Shown here: in pieces, positions 1-10,565 of the stretch
Layout of the letters: each line of letters starts with the position of its first letter
How positions within the stretch are numbered: the stretch's first letter is position 1
Source: Desulfobulbaceae bacterium
Lineage (GTDB): Bacteria > Desulfobacterota > Desulfobulbia > Desulfobulbales > Desulfobulbaceae
Reading direction: 5' to 3'
NCBI GenBank assembly: GCA_023544645.1
Contig: JAMJFO010000035.1
Location: 1 to 36,324 of the forward strand
Length of the DNA stretch: 36,324 bases
Notes under the pieces: model-generated
What the model was told of the DNA's origin: nothing
What the model saw: only the letters and a program-made list of their open reading frames with translations
Databases searched by the model: none
Translations under genes and position numbers: made by a program

Positions 1-1868
1 ATGGCAAAATATGGCTCCAGCCTGCCGGGCAGAGGTCGGCGAAGATCGGGCGCCTGCTGCAGGAAGGCGGTTATCTCACCATCCATCTCCCCGACATGTT
101 CCAACAGGCCCCGGTCGCAAAGGGACTGCAGAAACCACCTGCGCATTTCCGGTCCGGCAACCTTGACCCCCGGCTTATACCTGCGCAGCCACTTCAGGCA
201 GTAACCGTGCATGGTTGATACATCAATGGACGCGAGGCCGGACGAAAGTGACCGGAGGCGCATCTCAAGTTCTTTGGCCGCCTTGTTGGTAAAGGTTATA
301 ACCGTACAGTGACAATCGCCGCTTGCGGCAACTCTGACCAGTCTCTGCAGGAGGGTATGGGTCTTGCCCGTTCCCGGTCCGGCCTTGACGATGATATGAT
401 GAGCTTCGCTCTCGACTATCTGGAGCTGCTCCGGATTAAGTTCTTTTTTTTTCTCCTTTTTTTTCTTTTTCGACGCAAAAGGGATCTTGTTTACAGCACC
501 AGGCTTTTTCCTGGTTTTTTGGGGCTCTGTGGGGGCGAAGAGGTTCATCTGACCGCCAAAACTCTGCCGTTCGCTGTCGGTGAATACCCGGATAACCCCG
601 AATTCCCCGTCATACCCAGGCCGGCGAATAACGTTGCCGGACCGCATCCGTTGGATTGCCTCGGCCAGAACAGGGGATGAACCGCGTTCAAGATCACCGG
701 GATCAGCATGCAGCAGGATGGCGAACTCGGAGCCGAACTGCTCAATCAGCTTGACGTAGGCGGCCATAACCTTTTTGGAGGCAGGACCGACCTGCAGCAA
801 TTCGCCGAGCAGCTCCGGCAGCGGCACCAGGCTGTGCACAGCCGGGGAGCCGGCAGGATAAACCGGGGCCGTCCGATCAGCCAGCTCCATGACCCGGTAC
901 AGCACCCCCACCGTGAGCGGACGGCCGCATGAAGGACATATCCCGCCGTGGTCACGTGTTTCGCGGGGTTCCATGCATACCCGGCATTTGCGATGACCAT
1001 CGCAATGATATTTTCCTTCTTCCGGATAAAATTCAATGGTGGCGACAAATCGCTGTCTACCGCTGCTGTCTGCCGGGCTGCGCAATGCTTCACGCATGGA
1101 GAAAAAATCGAAGCCGGTGGAGAGGATATTGGCCTCACGGCCCAATTTGCCGGGGGAATGGCAGTCGGAATTGGATATCAGGGAATAGCTGTCCAGGGCT
1201 GATATTGTCCGGTTCATATCCGGATCAGAGGAAAGACCAGTTTCCAGGGCAAAAATATGTTCGGCCAGATCACCGAAACATTCTTCAATGGAGTCAAAAC
1301 CCGATTTGGAGCCGAACAGTGAAAACCAGGGGGTCCAGATATGGGCCGGCACCAGGAATCCCTCCGGCGCCTTTTCCAGCAGGATCTCCAGAAGGTTGCG
1401 GCTGTCAAGACCGAGAATGGGTCTGCCGTCAGATTCCAGGTTGCCGATGGCTGCCAGAGCGGTGTTCAGGCGCCTGACAGAGGCAAGATCCGGCGCAAAC
1501 AAAATATTGTGTATCTTGCGGACCCGGCCGCCGCGCTTGTAAATTGAACTTATTTCAGCAGTGAGCACAAACCGGATCCTGCTGATATCCGGTTCCAGTC
1601 CGGCCGGGACAACATCGCTGAATCGCGCGGGATCGGTGTCCTTGAGGCGGAAAAAACCCGGCTCGGCCGGGACAAGATTTTCCTGCAGGTGATTCAGCCA
1701 GACCGGATGGGTAAAATCCCCGGTGCCGACGACATCTATTCCTTTAATCGCCGCCCAGGCGGCAAGGCCGTGCAGATGGCTGGTTTTACTGGTGGCCCGT
1801 GAATAGGGTGAATGAATATGCAGATCAGCGATATATTGCAATTTCCCGGCCCTCTTTTCCTGCTGCAA
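1..1868 (-). CDS. Endonuclease Q-like PHP nuclease fused to UvrD/PcrA-type helicase (3' end missing)
   Basis: The protein opens with a PHP domain (DLHIHSPYSRATSK, GTGDFTHPVW, SNSDCHSPGKLGREAN) of the endonuclease Q type. A four-cysteine zinc-finger region follows (CRVCMEP then CPSCGRPLTVG) and leads into LYRVMELADR, again as in EndoQ. A lysine-rich linker (about residues 465-475) joins it to a superfamily 1 helicase: Q motif LNPEQLQIVE, Walker A AGPGTGKT, motif Ia TFTNKAAKEL. The reading frame leaves the window at base 1, so the rest of the helicase is not visible. EndoQ cuts DNA 5' of deaminated bases; UvrD helicases unwind nicked DNA, so a single-chain nick-and-unwind repair enzyme is the likely role (inference). 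No ATG or GTG fits upstream of the PHP motif. The TTG at 1868, 15 bases after the nadD stop and preceded by GAGGGAG, is the best start. It is the last visible gene of the nadD operon. Confidence 0.85.
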   Translation of the reverse strand, partial: MQQEKRAGKLQYIADLHIHSPYSRATSKTSHLHGLAAWAAIKGIDVVGTGDFTHPVWLNHLQENLVPAEPGFFRLKDTDPARFSDVVPAGLEPDISRIRFVLTAEISSIYKRGGRVRKIHNILFAPDLASVRRLNTALAAIGNLESDGRPILGLDSRNLLEILLEKAPEGFLVPAHIWTPWFSLFGSKSGFDSIEECFGDLAEHIFALETGLSSDPDMNRTISALDSYSLISNSDCHSPGKLGREANILSTGFDFFSMREALRSPADSSGRQRFVATIEFYPEEGKYHCDGHRKCRVCMEPRETRDHGGICPSCGRPLTVGVLYRVMELADRTAPVYPAGSPAVHSLVPLPELLGELLQVGPASKKVMAAYVKLIEQFGSEFAILLHADPGDLERGSSPVLAEAIQRMRSGNVIRRPGYDGEFGVIRVFTDSERQSFGGQMNLFAPTEPQKTRKKPGAVNKIPFASKKKKKEKKKELNPEQLQIVESEAHHIIVKAGPGTGKTHTLLQRLVRVAASGDCHCTVITFTNKAAKELEMRLRSLSSGLASIDVSTMHGYCLKWLRRYKPGVKVAGPEMRRWFLQSLCDRGLLEHVGEMDGEITAFLQQAPDLRRPLPGRLEPYFA

Positions 1869-1882
1869 ACTCCATCACTCCC

Positions 1883-2557
1883 TCAGAGAGCATTATCAGG
1901 GGAAGCATAAAGATTATGGTGTTGTATATATTCCCGCACCGGCAGCGGGACAAATTCCGCGACCGACATACCCTGCGCAAGGTGCTGCCTGATTTCCGAA
2001 GAGGAGACGGGCATTGAAACATCAGGGCAATAAAATATCCGAAATCCATCCTCCCGGCACCACATTTGTTTTTGGTGATCAAAACTGAAATGTCCGGGCA
2101 GCGAAGCAACCTGTTTTGCAACCTGCTGCCGGGAGATACCCGGGCGGGCGGCAACGATAATATCGGCAAGCTCGAACAGTTTCCTGTGCCGGTACCACAG
2201 CTCTATTTCCACAAACATGTCGGCGCCGACAATGAGAAAGAAACTGCTCGACTCAAGGCGACGGTGAAGCTCGGTCAGGGTTTCAACGGTATAGGAAGGA
2301 GCACTGCGCTCCGCCTCAATCATGGAGACAGACATCCGTTTATCTCCTTCAAGGGCGGCTTCCAGCATGGCGACGCGGTGGGAAAAGGGTGTCAGCGGGC
2401 GTTCTTTATGCGGCGGGGAAAAAGCGGGAATAAAAAGAATTTCATCAAGCTGAAAACGCTCCAGCACGGAGCGGGCAACGGCCAGATGCCCCTCATGAAC
2501 CGGATCAAAGGTGCCGCCCAGGATTCCAACAGTAGTGTTCGTTGCCGGCCTGCTCAA
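1883..2557 (-). CDS. nadD: Nicotinate-nucleotide adenylyltransferase
   Basis: This enzyme transfers AMP from ATP to nicotinate mononucleotide, giving deamido-NAD, in cytoplasmic NAD synthesis. The nucleotidyltransferase signature GGTFDPVHEGHL is near residues 14-25, and the second ATP-binding motif SSSEIRQHL is near the C terminus. At 224 residues it has normal family length. The frame starts with TTG at 2557; there is no ATG between the proA stop and the GGTFDP motif and no strong Shine-Dalgarno, so translation is probably coupled to proA, which ends 5 bases upstream. The order obgE-proB-proA-nadD is familiar in Desulfobacterota, where rsfS often follows. Here the EndoQ-helicase gene follows instead. 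Confidence 0.95.
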   Translation of the reverse strand: MSRPATNTTVGILGGTFDPVHEGHLAVARSVLERFQLDEILFIPAFSPPHKERPLTPFSHRVAMLEAALEGDKRMSVSMIEAERSAPSYTVETLTELHRRLESSSFFLIVGADMFVEIELWYRHRKLFELADIIVAARPGISRQQVAKQVASLPGHFSFDHQKQMWCREDGFRIFYCPDVSMPVSSSEIRQHLAQGMSVAEFVPLPVREYIQHHNLYASPDNAL

Positions 2558-2562
2558 TGGAA

Positions 2563-3845
2563 TTATGATCGGACTTCGCCTTCACCGTAGACGATGAATT
2601 TCCTGGTTGTCAATTCTTCCAGGCCCATGGGTCCATAGGCGTGGAGCTTGGTGGTCGAGATGCCTATTTCCGCGCCCAGACCGAACTGGCCGCCGTCATT
2701 GAAGCGCGACGATGCGTTGATCATCACTGCCGAGGCATCAACCTCGCGGAGGAAGCGCTGTCCGTTGCTGTAGGAATTGGTGACAATTACTTCGGTATGC
2801 TGTGAGCCGTACTGTGCGATATAGCGCATGGCCCCGTCCATATCATCGACAACCTTGACCACCATGGCCAGGCCGAGAAACTCTCTTCCCCAGTCGTCAT
2901 CCGCGGCCGGCCGTATCTCGGGAACTATCGCGCAGCTCCGTTCGCAGCCGCTCAGTTTGACACCGGCATTGATCAACTTCTCGGCCGCAGGCGGAAGAAA
3001 TCTTTCGGCGATATCCCGGTGCACCAGCATGCCTTCCAGGGCATTGCACACGCCGGGCCGCTGGGTCTTGCCGTTCATAACTATCCGGATGGCGGCGTTT
3101 ATATCCGCGTCACTGTCAATGAAGGCATGACAGACACCCTTATAATGTTTGAGCACCGGAATACGCGAAGTCTCGGCAACAAAGCGGATCAGGCTCTCTC
3201 CGCCGCGCGGAATAACCAGGTCAATATACTCTTCCTGGGCCAGCATGACATTGACCGCCTGCCGGTCAATGACCGGAATGACCTGGACGGAAGCCGAGTC
3301 CACGTTTTCCGACTCCAGCACATCCTGCAGCAGCTTTGCCAGCGCCAGGTTTGAGTGAATCGCCTCGGAGCCGCCCCGCAGCAGGACAGCGTTGCCTGCT
3401 TTCAGGCAGAGCGCTGCCGCATCGATGGTGACATTGGGCCGGGATTCATAGATCATGCCGACCACGCCCAGGGGCACCCGCATCCGGCCGACGAGAATGC
3501 CGCTGGGACGGCGCTTCATGTCATCGATCCCGCCAACGGGGTCCGGCAGGGCCGCCACCTCCTGCAGGCCTTCAACCATGGAAGCGATAACCCTGTCATT
3601 CAGGGAGAGGCGGTCCAGCATCGCTGCCGACAGCCCTTTCTTTCTGCCCGCCTCCAGGTCCAGTTCGTTCTGCTCAGCTATAAAATCCCGCTGTTCCATC
3701 AGCACATTGGCTGTTTTCAACAGCACGGTATTTTTCACCTCTGTGGGCAGGGCCACGAGTTTTCGTGATGCCAGACGGGCCTGCCGGGCCATTTCAGTCA
3801 CGATGGCGTTGATCTGCGAGTTGTCCATTGCGCTTTTTTCTCTGC

Positions 3846-3849
<4 letters not shown>
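2563..3849 (-). CDS. proA: Glutamate-5-semialdehyde dehydrogenase (gamma-glutamyl phosphate reductase)
   Basis: It reduces gamma-glutamyl phosphate to glutamate-5-semialdehyde with NADPH, the second step of proline synthesis. The 428-residue protein has the family length and the catalytic cysteine motif RPGVCNALE, plus the conserved PRGGESLI and YESRPNVT segments. Its ATG at 3849 overlaps the proB stop by four bases (ATGA), so the two enzymes of the pathway are translationally coupled. A second in-frame ATG seven codons later is an alternative start. It is followed after 5 bases by nadD. Confidence 0.96.
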
Positions 3850-6224
<2,375 letters not shown>

Positions 6225-6227
6225 AGT

Positions 6228-6267
6228 AAAAAAAAAACTCGACCATCAAGCATGCTTGAGGTCGAGT
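6228..6267 (-). terminator. Rho-independent terminator after rpmA
   Basis: Read on the minus strand, the outer stem ACTCGACC/GGTCGAGT (6260-6267 with 6237-6244) encloses a second palindrome CAAGCATGCTTG, and the hairpin is followed directly by a run of nine T residues (6236-6228). It lies about 60 bases after the rpmA stop and should end the rplU-rpmA transcript, leaving partial read-through or a separate promoter for obgE. Confidence 0.9.
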
Positions 6268-6328
6268 ATATGAAAACTGAGGAGGCCCTGAAAAACCTCG
6301 TCAATCGTTATCCCGGAGGGATTACGCG

Positions 6329-6583
6329 TCAATCCGGATAAACACTCACCCGTTTGCGATTCTGCCCGAAGGACTCGAATTTGACTACACCGTCCACCTT
6401 TGCGAACAGGGTATAATCGCGTCCGCAGCCGACATTGGTGCCCGGATGGATCTTGGTGCCAAGCTGACGGACCAGAATGTTGCCGGCCTTGACCACCTGG
6501 CCGCCGAACCGTTTTACTCCGCGCCGCTGCCCCTTACTGTCGCGGCCGTTCCTTGAACTACCGCCTGCCTTTTTATGTGCCAT
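6329..6583 (-). CDS. rpmA: Large ribosomal subunit protein bL27
   Basis: This 84-residue basic protein begins [20 protein letters not shown], the standard bL27 N terminus that reaches toward the peptidyl-transferase centre, and continues with [14 protein letters not shown] and [14 protein letters not shown]. There is no N-terminal extension of the kind cleaved in Firmicutes. It lies 27 bases downstream of rplU and is followed by a strong terminator. Confidence 0.98.
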   Translation of the reverse strand: MAHKKAGGSSRNGRDSKGQRRGVKRFGGQVVKAGNILVRQLGTKIHPGTNVGCGRDYTLFAKVDGVVKFESFGQNRKRVSVYPD

Positions 6584-6610
6584 GGTATTTCTCCGCTATC
6601 CTGTCCTGCC

Positions 6611-6922
6611 TCAGGCAGAAATTTCCTCAATGGTCAGGGCCGTGTACTGCTGACGATGGCCGCGCTTGACCCGATATCCCTTACGTTTTTTCTTTTTGAA
6701 AACGATGACCTTATCGGCCTTGCCATGCTCGGTTATCTTGGCGACAACCTTTGCCCCTTCAATGACCGGCTGGCCGATTTTGACTTCCTCACCGTCGACG
6801 ACCATCAGGATATCTGACAATTCAACGGTGTCCCCGACATTACCCTGCAGTTTTTCGACCCGCAGTCTGTCACCGGTCGCAACCTGATATTGCTTGCCGC
6901 CGGTGCGAATAATTGCGTACAT
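6611..6922 (-). CDS. rplU: Large ribosomal subunit protein bL21
   Basis: The protein begins [18 protein letters not shown] and is 103 residues long, the usual bL21 size, ending with the typical [16 protein letters not shown] region that contacts 23S rRNA. The frame is open a few codons upstream to 6943, but the ATG at 6922 is preceded by GGAGG six bases away and matches the family start. It is the first gene of the rplU-rpmA unit. Confidence 0.98.
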   Translation of the reverse strand: MYAIIRTGGKQYQVATGDRLRVEKLQGNVGDTVELSDILMVVDGEEVKIGQPVIEGAKVVAKITEHGKADKVIVFKKKKRKGYRVKRGHRQQYTALTIEEISA

Positions 6923-6977
6923 GAGGTTCCTCCATATATTCAAAACTCAATCAATCAAGACGTGATACAGAATATCG

Positions 6978-7008
6978 AATATAACTATAAAACATGGTCG
7001 AATGTCAA
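6978..7008 (-). promoter_or_regulatory. Probable sigma-70 promoter for rplU-rpmA
   Basis: On the minus strand a perfect -35 hexamer TTGACA (7008-7003) is followed 18-19 bases later by the AT-rich TTATATT (6984-6978), about 55 bases before the rplU start. The spacing is slightly long and the -10 is imperfect, so this is a sequence-based guess supported by its position between two transcription units. Confidence 0.45.
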
Positions 7009-7032
7009 GAATAAATATTGACGACGCCCGAA

Positions 7033-8289
7033 TTAAAAATAGTGCCGGTATTCCAGGCTGAACTGAACCGGCAGGGATCCCAGCTCGGAACGGATCGTAT
7101 CTTCTCCGGGCTTTGATCCTCCCGGAAAGACTGCCGTTACCGCCAGTTCGGATTCATCGGAGGTGGAATAGACCGCGTTGAAAGAAACAGAATAGGAATG
7201 ATCCGACCAGTTGCGCAGAAAGAGCATTTCCCCGACCAGGAGCGGGGAAAGCTGGTAGCTGACATCAAAGGCCGAATAATGGCGGCCGAGATATCCCGGA
7301 CCGGTAGCGCCCCGCGTTTTCTCTGCCAGCGCCTCGGCTATGGAATCCTCGCCATACCCGTTGTACATCTGCTCAAGGCGCAGGTTCAGGCTGCTTGGAA
7401 AACGGTGTTCGAAGCTGATGGTCGCCATCAGGCCGCTGTCCCGGTCATCCGCCCAGGTGTTGGCATAATGGCCTTCCGTCCGCACCCCCAGCCACTGAAA
7501 GAGCTCCCCCTGCAGGGAAAACCCGGTAACCATTGATTCCCGGACAATTCCGCTCAACAGTCCCCATTCAAACTCTCCGGCTGTGTGCGTAAAACGGGCC
7601 AGCAGCGAGCTGCGATGCCAGTCAGGGCTGTTGCTCCAGCCGCTGTCTGCATCCGCCTGCTCCTCATATCCGAGCACCCCGATGACCGACAGCTGGGACA
7701 GGGCGGCAATCCTTCTTTCATAGCGCAAAGCGTCGACACCGGGTTTATACACCCGGTAGAAGGTGTTCGGGGAAAATGGCGCGAAGAAATCATTGGGGGT
7801 GAAATAAAAGGTAACCGTGGTGGAAACCGGCTGCCTGCCGACGGCCAGTTCATTTTTCCCGTCGATGTACTTCAGGTAGCCGGAGTCAAGGACCATGGCG
7901 GCCTGGGTGTTCGTGCTGTCATGCTGCCGGCTGTAGAGGAGGCCGCTTCGCTGCACATCGGACTTCGCTCCATCTGTTTGAGTGGGCACAAAAACCGGCG
8001 TCGAACGCACATTCTCCAGCACATTAAGCCTGACACCAAATTGTTCGCCGAGGGAGGCCTCGGCCAGCAGCCGAAGATCTCCGTACCAGGACGCCTCGCT
8101 GCCCTCGTCATACAGAAAAGGAGCCTCGGGATATTTTGCCAGCCCTGCGCCGGCAGCAAACGAGCCGGTAACGTTGATATCGTGTCGACTGCCGGTATGC
8201 GCATAAAAACCCCAGACCGGAAACGGCCAGGTCAGCGCGGCCATAAAAATGATTTGCGGGAGAACGCGATGAAGCGGATTGCCTTTCAT
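7033..8289 (-). CDS. Outer-membrane beta-barrel protein of the Lol-like ABC cassette
   Basis: This 418-residue protein has a signal peptide (hydrophobic stretch about residues 10-27, ending near VWGFYA). The body alternates polar and aromatic residues (LNLRLEQMYNGYGED, FDVSYQLSPLLVGEM) and the last residues are RHYF. A C-terminal phenylalanine is the usual recognition signal for outer-membrane barrel assembly. I do not recognise a named family. Its ATG overlaps the stop of the ATPase gene by four bases, so it is made with the transporter and probably works with it, for example as an export channel or receptor for the transported lipid or lipoprotein (inference). A porin of another family or an alginate-export-like barrel is an alternative. 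Confidence 0.7.
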   Translation of the reverse strand: MKGNPLHRVLPQIIFMAALTWPFPVWGFYAHTGSRHDINVTGSFAAGAGLAKYPEAPFLYDEGSEASWYGDLRLLAEASLGEQFGVRLNVLENVRSTPVFVPTQTDGAKSDVQRSGLLYSRQHDSTNTQAAMVLDSGYLKYIDGKNELAVGRQPVSTTVTFYFTPNDFFAPFSPNTFYRVYKPGVDALRYERRIAALSQLSVIGVLGYEEQADADSGWSNSPDWHRSSLLARFTHTAGEFEWGLLSGIVRESMVTGFSLQGELFQWLGVRTEGHYANTWADDRDSGLMATISFEHRFPSSLNLRLEQMYNGYGEDSIAEALAEKTRGATGPGYLGRHYSAFDVSYQLSPLLVGEMLFLRNWSDHSYSVSFNAVYSTSDESELAVTAVFPGGSKPGEDTIRSELGSLPVQFSLEYRHYF

Positions 8290-8984
8290 GCTGCCTGATT
8301 ATCATCCTCAAGACGACCGTCGCGCAGTTTCACCAGCCTTCTTGCCCTGTCCATGACCAGCCGGTCATGGGTGGAGAACAGGAAGGTTACCCCTTTCCGG
8401 GCATTGAGGTCTTCCATCAGGTCCAGGATGGTGTTTGCCGCCTCCAGGTCGACGTTGGCCGTGGGCTCGTCGGCGAGGACGATGGCCGGATCAGACACCA
8501 CTGCCCGCGCAATGGCGATGCGCTGCTGCTGTCCGCCGGACAGCTCGTCCGGCCGGCGGTTGACATACCCGGCCATACCCACCTCTTCCAGGACAGCCAT
8601 GACCCGGTCCCGGCGCTCCTGCACCGGCACATTCTGCAAGGCAAGGACAAACTCGGCATTTTCGTATGCCGTCAGCACCGGCACCAGGTTGTAGGCCTGA
8701 AAGACAAAACCGACCCGGTCCCGGCGCAGGCGCGACAACTCTCCCCTGCCAAGCCTGGTCAGGTCCCGGCCTTCCAGATACACTGTGCCGGATGTAGGCA
8801 TATCCAGCGCCCCGATCATATTGAGAATGGTAGTCTTCCCGGAACCGGAAGGACCGCTGAGGGCGCTGAATTCACCTGGCCTGATCAGCAGATCAAGGTT
8901 GTCCACCGCCCTGACCTCCACCCTGCCTTGATAATACACGCGACTGACCCGGTCAAGCCGGGCAATATACTCTGCATCCATCAT
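8286..8984 (-). CDS. LolD/MacB-type ABC transporter ATP-binding protein
   Basis: The 232-residue ATPase has Walker A GPSGSGKTT, Q-loop FVFQAYNLVPVLTAYEN, signature LSGGQQQRIAIARA, Walker B IVLADEPTANVD and the switch histidine in FLFSTHDR. These are hallmarks of the LolD/MacB/FtsE group that powers FtsX-type permeases. Such systems move lipoproteins or other molecules out of or within the envelope by mechanotransmission rather than through a transmembrane pore. It lies downstream of two FtsX-type permeases, across a gap occupied by an inverted repeat, and overlaps the barrel gene. The substrate is unknown. Confidence 0.9.
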   Translation of the reverse strand: MMDAEYIARLDRVSRVYYQGRVEVRAVDNLDLLIRPGEFSALSGPSGSGKTTILNMIGALDMPTSGTVYLEGRDLTRLGRGELSRLRRDRVGFVFQAYNLVPVLTAYENAEFVLALQNVPVQERRDRVMAVLEEVGMAGYVNRRPDELSGGQQQRIAIARAVVSDPAIVLADEPTANVDLEAANTILDLMEDLNARKGVTFLFSTHDRLVMDRARRLVKLRDGRLEDDNQAA

Positions 8985-8997
8985 CTCATATCTCTTT

Positions 8998-9216
8998 GAC
9001 TCAACTTTCTGACTTATGTTAACTTACTGTAAAGAAAAAAAATGTATGAATATTCAACTCGTTTATTGATCAGGCTGTAGGCTGAAGGCTATTAGGCTAC
9101 TTGTGAAAACCGCCCCTAAAAGCCTATAGCCTTAACAGCTAATACCTATTCCAACATAATTAATATATAAATACTTCATGATTTCAGACAAATAGATCAA
9201 CTCAGAAAGTTGAGTC
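8998..9216. repeat. Perfect 15-bp inverted repeat bracketing the permease-ATPase gap
   Basis: GACTCAACTTTCTGA at 8998-9012 is the exact reverse complement of 9202-9216. The right arm encodes the last four residues (DSTF) and the TGA stop of the permease; the left arm lies just before the ATPase ribosome-binding region. Between them, 9071-9141 holds several AGGCT/AGCCT units that can pair with one another, and no gene is visible. The whole gap looks like a small inserted element or a large stem-loop inside the operon. Confidence 0.6.
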
Positions 9217-10449
9217 TTTGAGGGTATCCACCGGCAGCACTCTGCCGGCTCGTATTGCCGGATAAACACTGGCCGCCATGGTGAGCAGAAACACCGTGAT
9301 CAGGATAAAAAAAGCGCTCTCCCTGAACAGCCGGATCTTCACCACCGGATCGACCAGGACTCCGCCGGCGCTGTAATCTCGGCCCACATAACTGCTCATA
9401 TCAATGCCGGTTTCACTCATGTAGATGAACCAGGGGGCAGTCAGCACGATTCCCATGACAATGCCCAGACAGCCGAGCCAGAACGATTCGACAAGGACCA
9501 TCCGGACGACCTGGCCGGGAGCCATGCCCACAGCCATCATGATACCGAATTCCCTGGACCGTTCCAGAACACTCATCTGCATGGTATTCATTATGCCGGC
9601 GGCGATTACCAGCCCGACCAGCAGCTGCATCAAATAATTAAACAGCCGGTCAACGGCGATCAGTCCGGACAGGTCCGCCTGGGTCTGGCGCCAGGTCAGC
9701 ACTTCGACATTCCCGGCCCCGGTCAACGAGCCGTTGATCTCCCGGCGCACCCTGTTCACCGCCCGCAGATCATCGACATGCACGGCCACAAAAGAGACGC
9801 CGCCCGTTCCATATTTCAGGGTCTGCTGCATCCTGGCCAGGGGAAGCAGCACAATGGAGGAGTCAGCGTCATGGTCTCCTGTTTTGAACATGCCGGAAAT
9901 GCGGAGCAGCTCGCTGGTCAGTTCCCCGTCCTTATCGGTCACGGTGACGATGAGTTTTTTACCCAGGCGGAGATTGAGCTTCTCCGCCATCTCAACTCCG
10001 ATGACCGCGCCGCGGCCGTCGACAGTGTCGAACAGCTCCCCTTCAACGATAGAGCGCAGGAAAAAGTTATGGGCCGGTTTTTCCAGCACCGGATCAATCC
10101 CCATGAACATTCCGCCGACACTCTTGGCCCCGGCAGCAAACATGGCCTGGCCCATTATCCGCGGATAGGCCCCCTCCACACTGTCGATCATCAGGGCTTT
10201 TTTCCGAACCCGGTCCATATCTGGCAGCCAGCGGGAGAGGCTCGGTCGTTCATTATACCCTTCCGCGGCAACCGATATATGGCCAAGCCCCATGACGGCG
10301 CTGGTGTTGATCATGCTGGTATAGGAATAATCGCCGGTGCCGGTGAACGTCACTGCCAGAAAAATTCCAAAGGCGATGGAAAACGACGTGATAAGCGTGC
10401 GCCGTTTGTTACGGGACAGGGTCCTCAATGCCATGACATGTAGTTTCAT
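9202..10449 (-). CDS. FtsX/MacB-family ABC transporter permease (second of pair)
   Basis: The 415-residue protein has the FtsX/LolC-E layout. One membrane segment lies near residues 18-38 (LITSFSIAFGIFLAVTFTG), followed by a large periplasmic MacB-PCD-like domain and three C-terminal segments (about 270-290, 315-345, 375-395). The motif ERSREFGIMMAVGM before the third segment is the conserved cytoplasmic coupling region that contacts the ATPase. Start ATG 10449 has AAGGA five bases upstream. It is probably a heterodimer partner of the permease encoded just upstream. The stop codon lies inside a 15-bp inverted repeat. Confidence 0.88.
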   Translation of the reverse strand: MKLHVMALRTLSRNKRRTLITSFSIAFGIFLAVTFTGTGDYSYTSMINTSAVMGLGHISVAAEGYNERPSLSRWLPDMDRVRKKALMIDSVEGAYPRIMGQAMFAAGAKSVGGMFMGIDPVLEKPAHNFFLRSIVEGELFDTVDGRGAVIGVEMAEKLNLRLGKKLIVTVTDKDGELTSELLRISGMFKTGDHDADSSIVLLPLARMQQTLKYGTGGVSFVAVHVDDLRAVNRVRREINGSLTGAGNVEVLTWRQTQADLSGLIAVDRLFNYLMQLLVGLVIAAGIMNTMQMSVLERSREFGIMMAVGMAPGQVVRMVLVESFWLGCLGIVMGIVLTAPWFIYMSETGIDMSSYVGRDYSAGGVLVDPVVKIRLFRESAFFILITVFLLTMAASVYPAIRAGRVLPVDTLKDSTF

Positions 10450-10465
10450 CGCCGTCCTTCCTAGG

Positions 10466-10565
10466 TAGTGTCCGTCCAGAAACGGTCTTTTTGCCCGATC
10501 TCCCGGAGTCTCGTTCCTCGCTTACCTGACCTCGAACAAAAATCCTCGTTTCTGGATGGACACTA
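10466..10565. repeat. 100-bp inverted-repeat element between the two permease genes
   Basis: TAGTGTCCGTCCAGAAACG at 10466-10484 pairs with 10547-10565 with one mismatch, and the pairing continues imperfectly through a run of T/A. The element ends exactly at the TAG stop codon of the upstream permease, whose three bases are the element's last three. No coding content is seen. It is a different family from the elements near 6.1, 12.6 and 25.1 kb. Confidence 0.75.

Noticed and set aside
442-475. Possible frameshift between the PHP nuclease and helicase in the poly-A linker
   Set aside because: Counting the runs base by base keeps the nuclease and the helicase motif LNPEQLQIVE in a single frame.
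9071-9141. AGGCT/AGCCT repeats as a terminator within the Lol-like operon
   Set aside because: Pairing is interrupted and no T run follows on the minus strand; they are better treated as part of the inserted repeat region.
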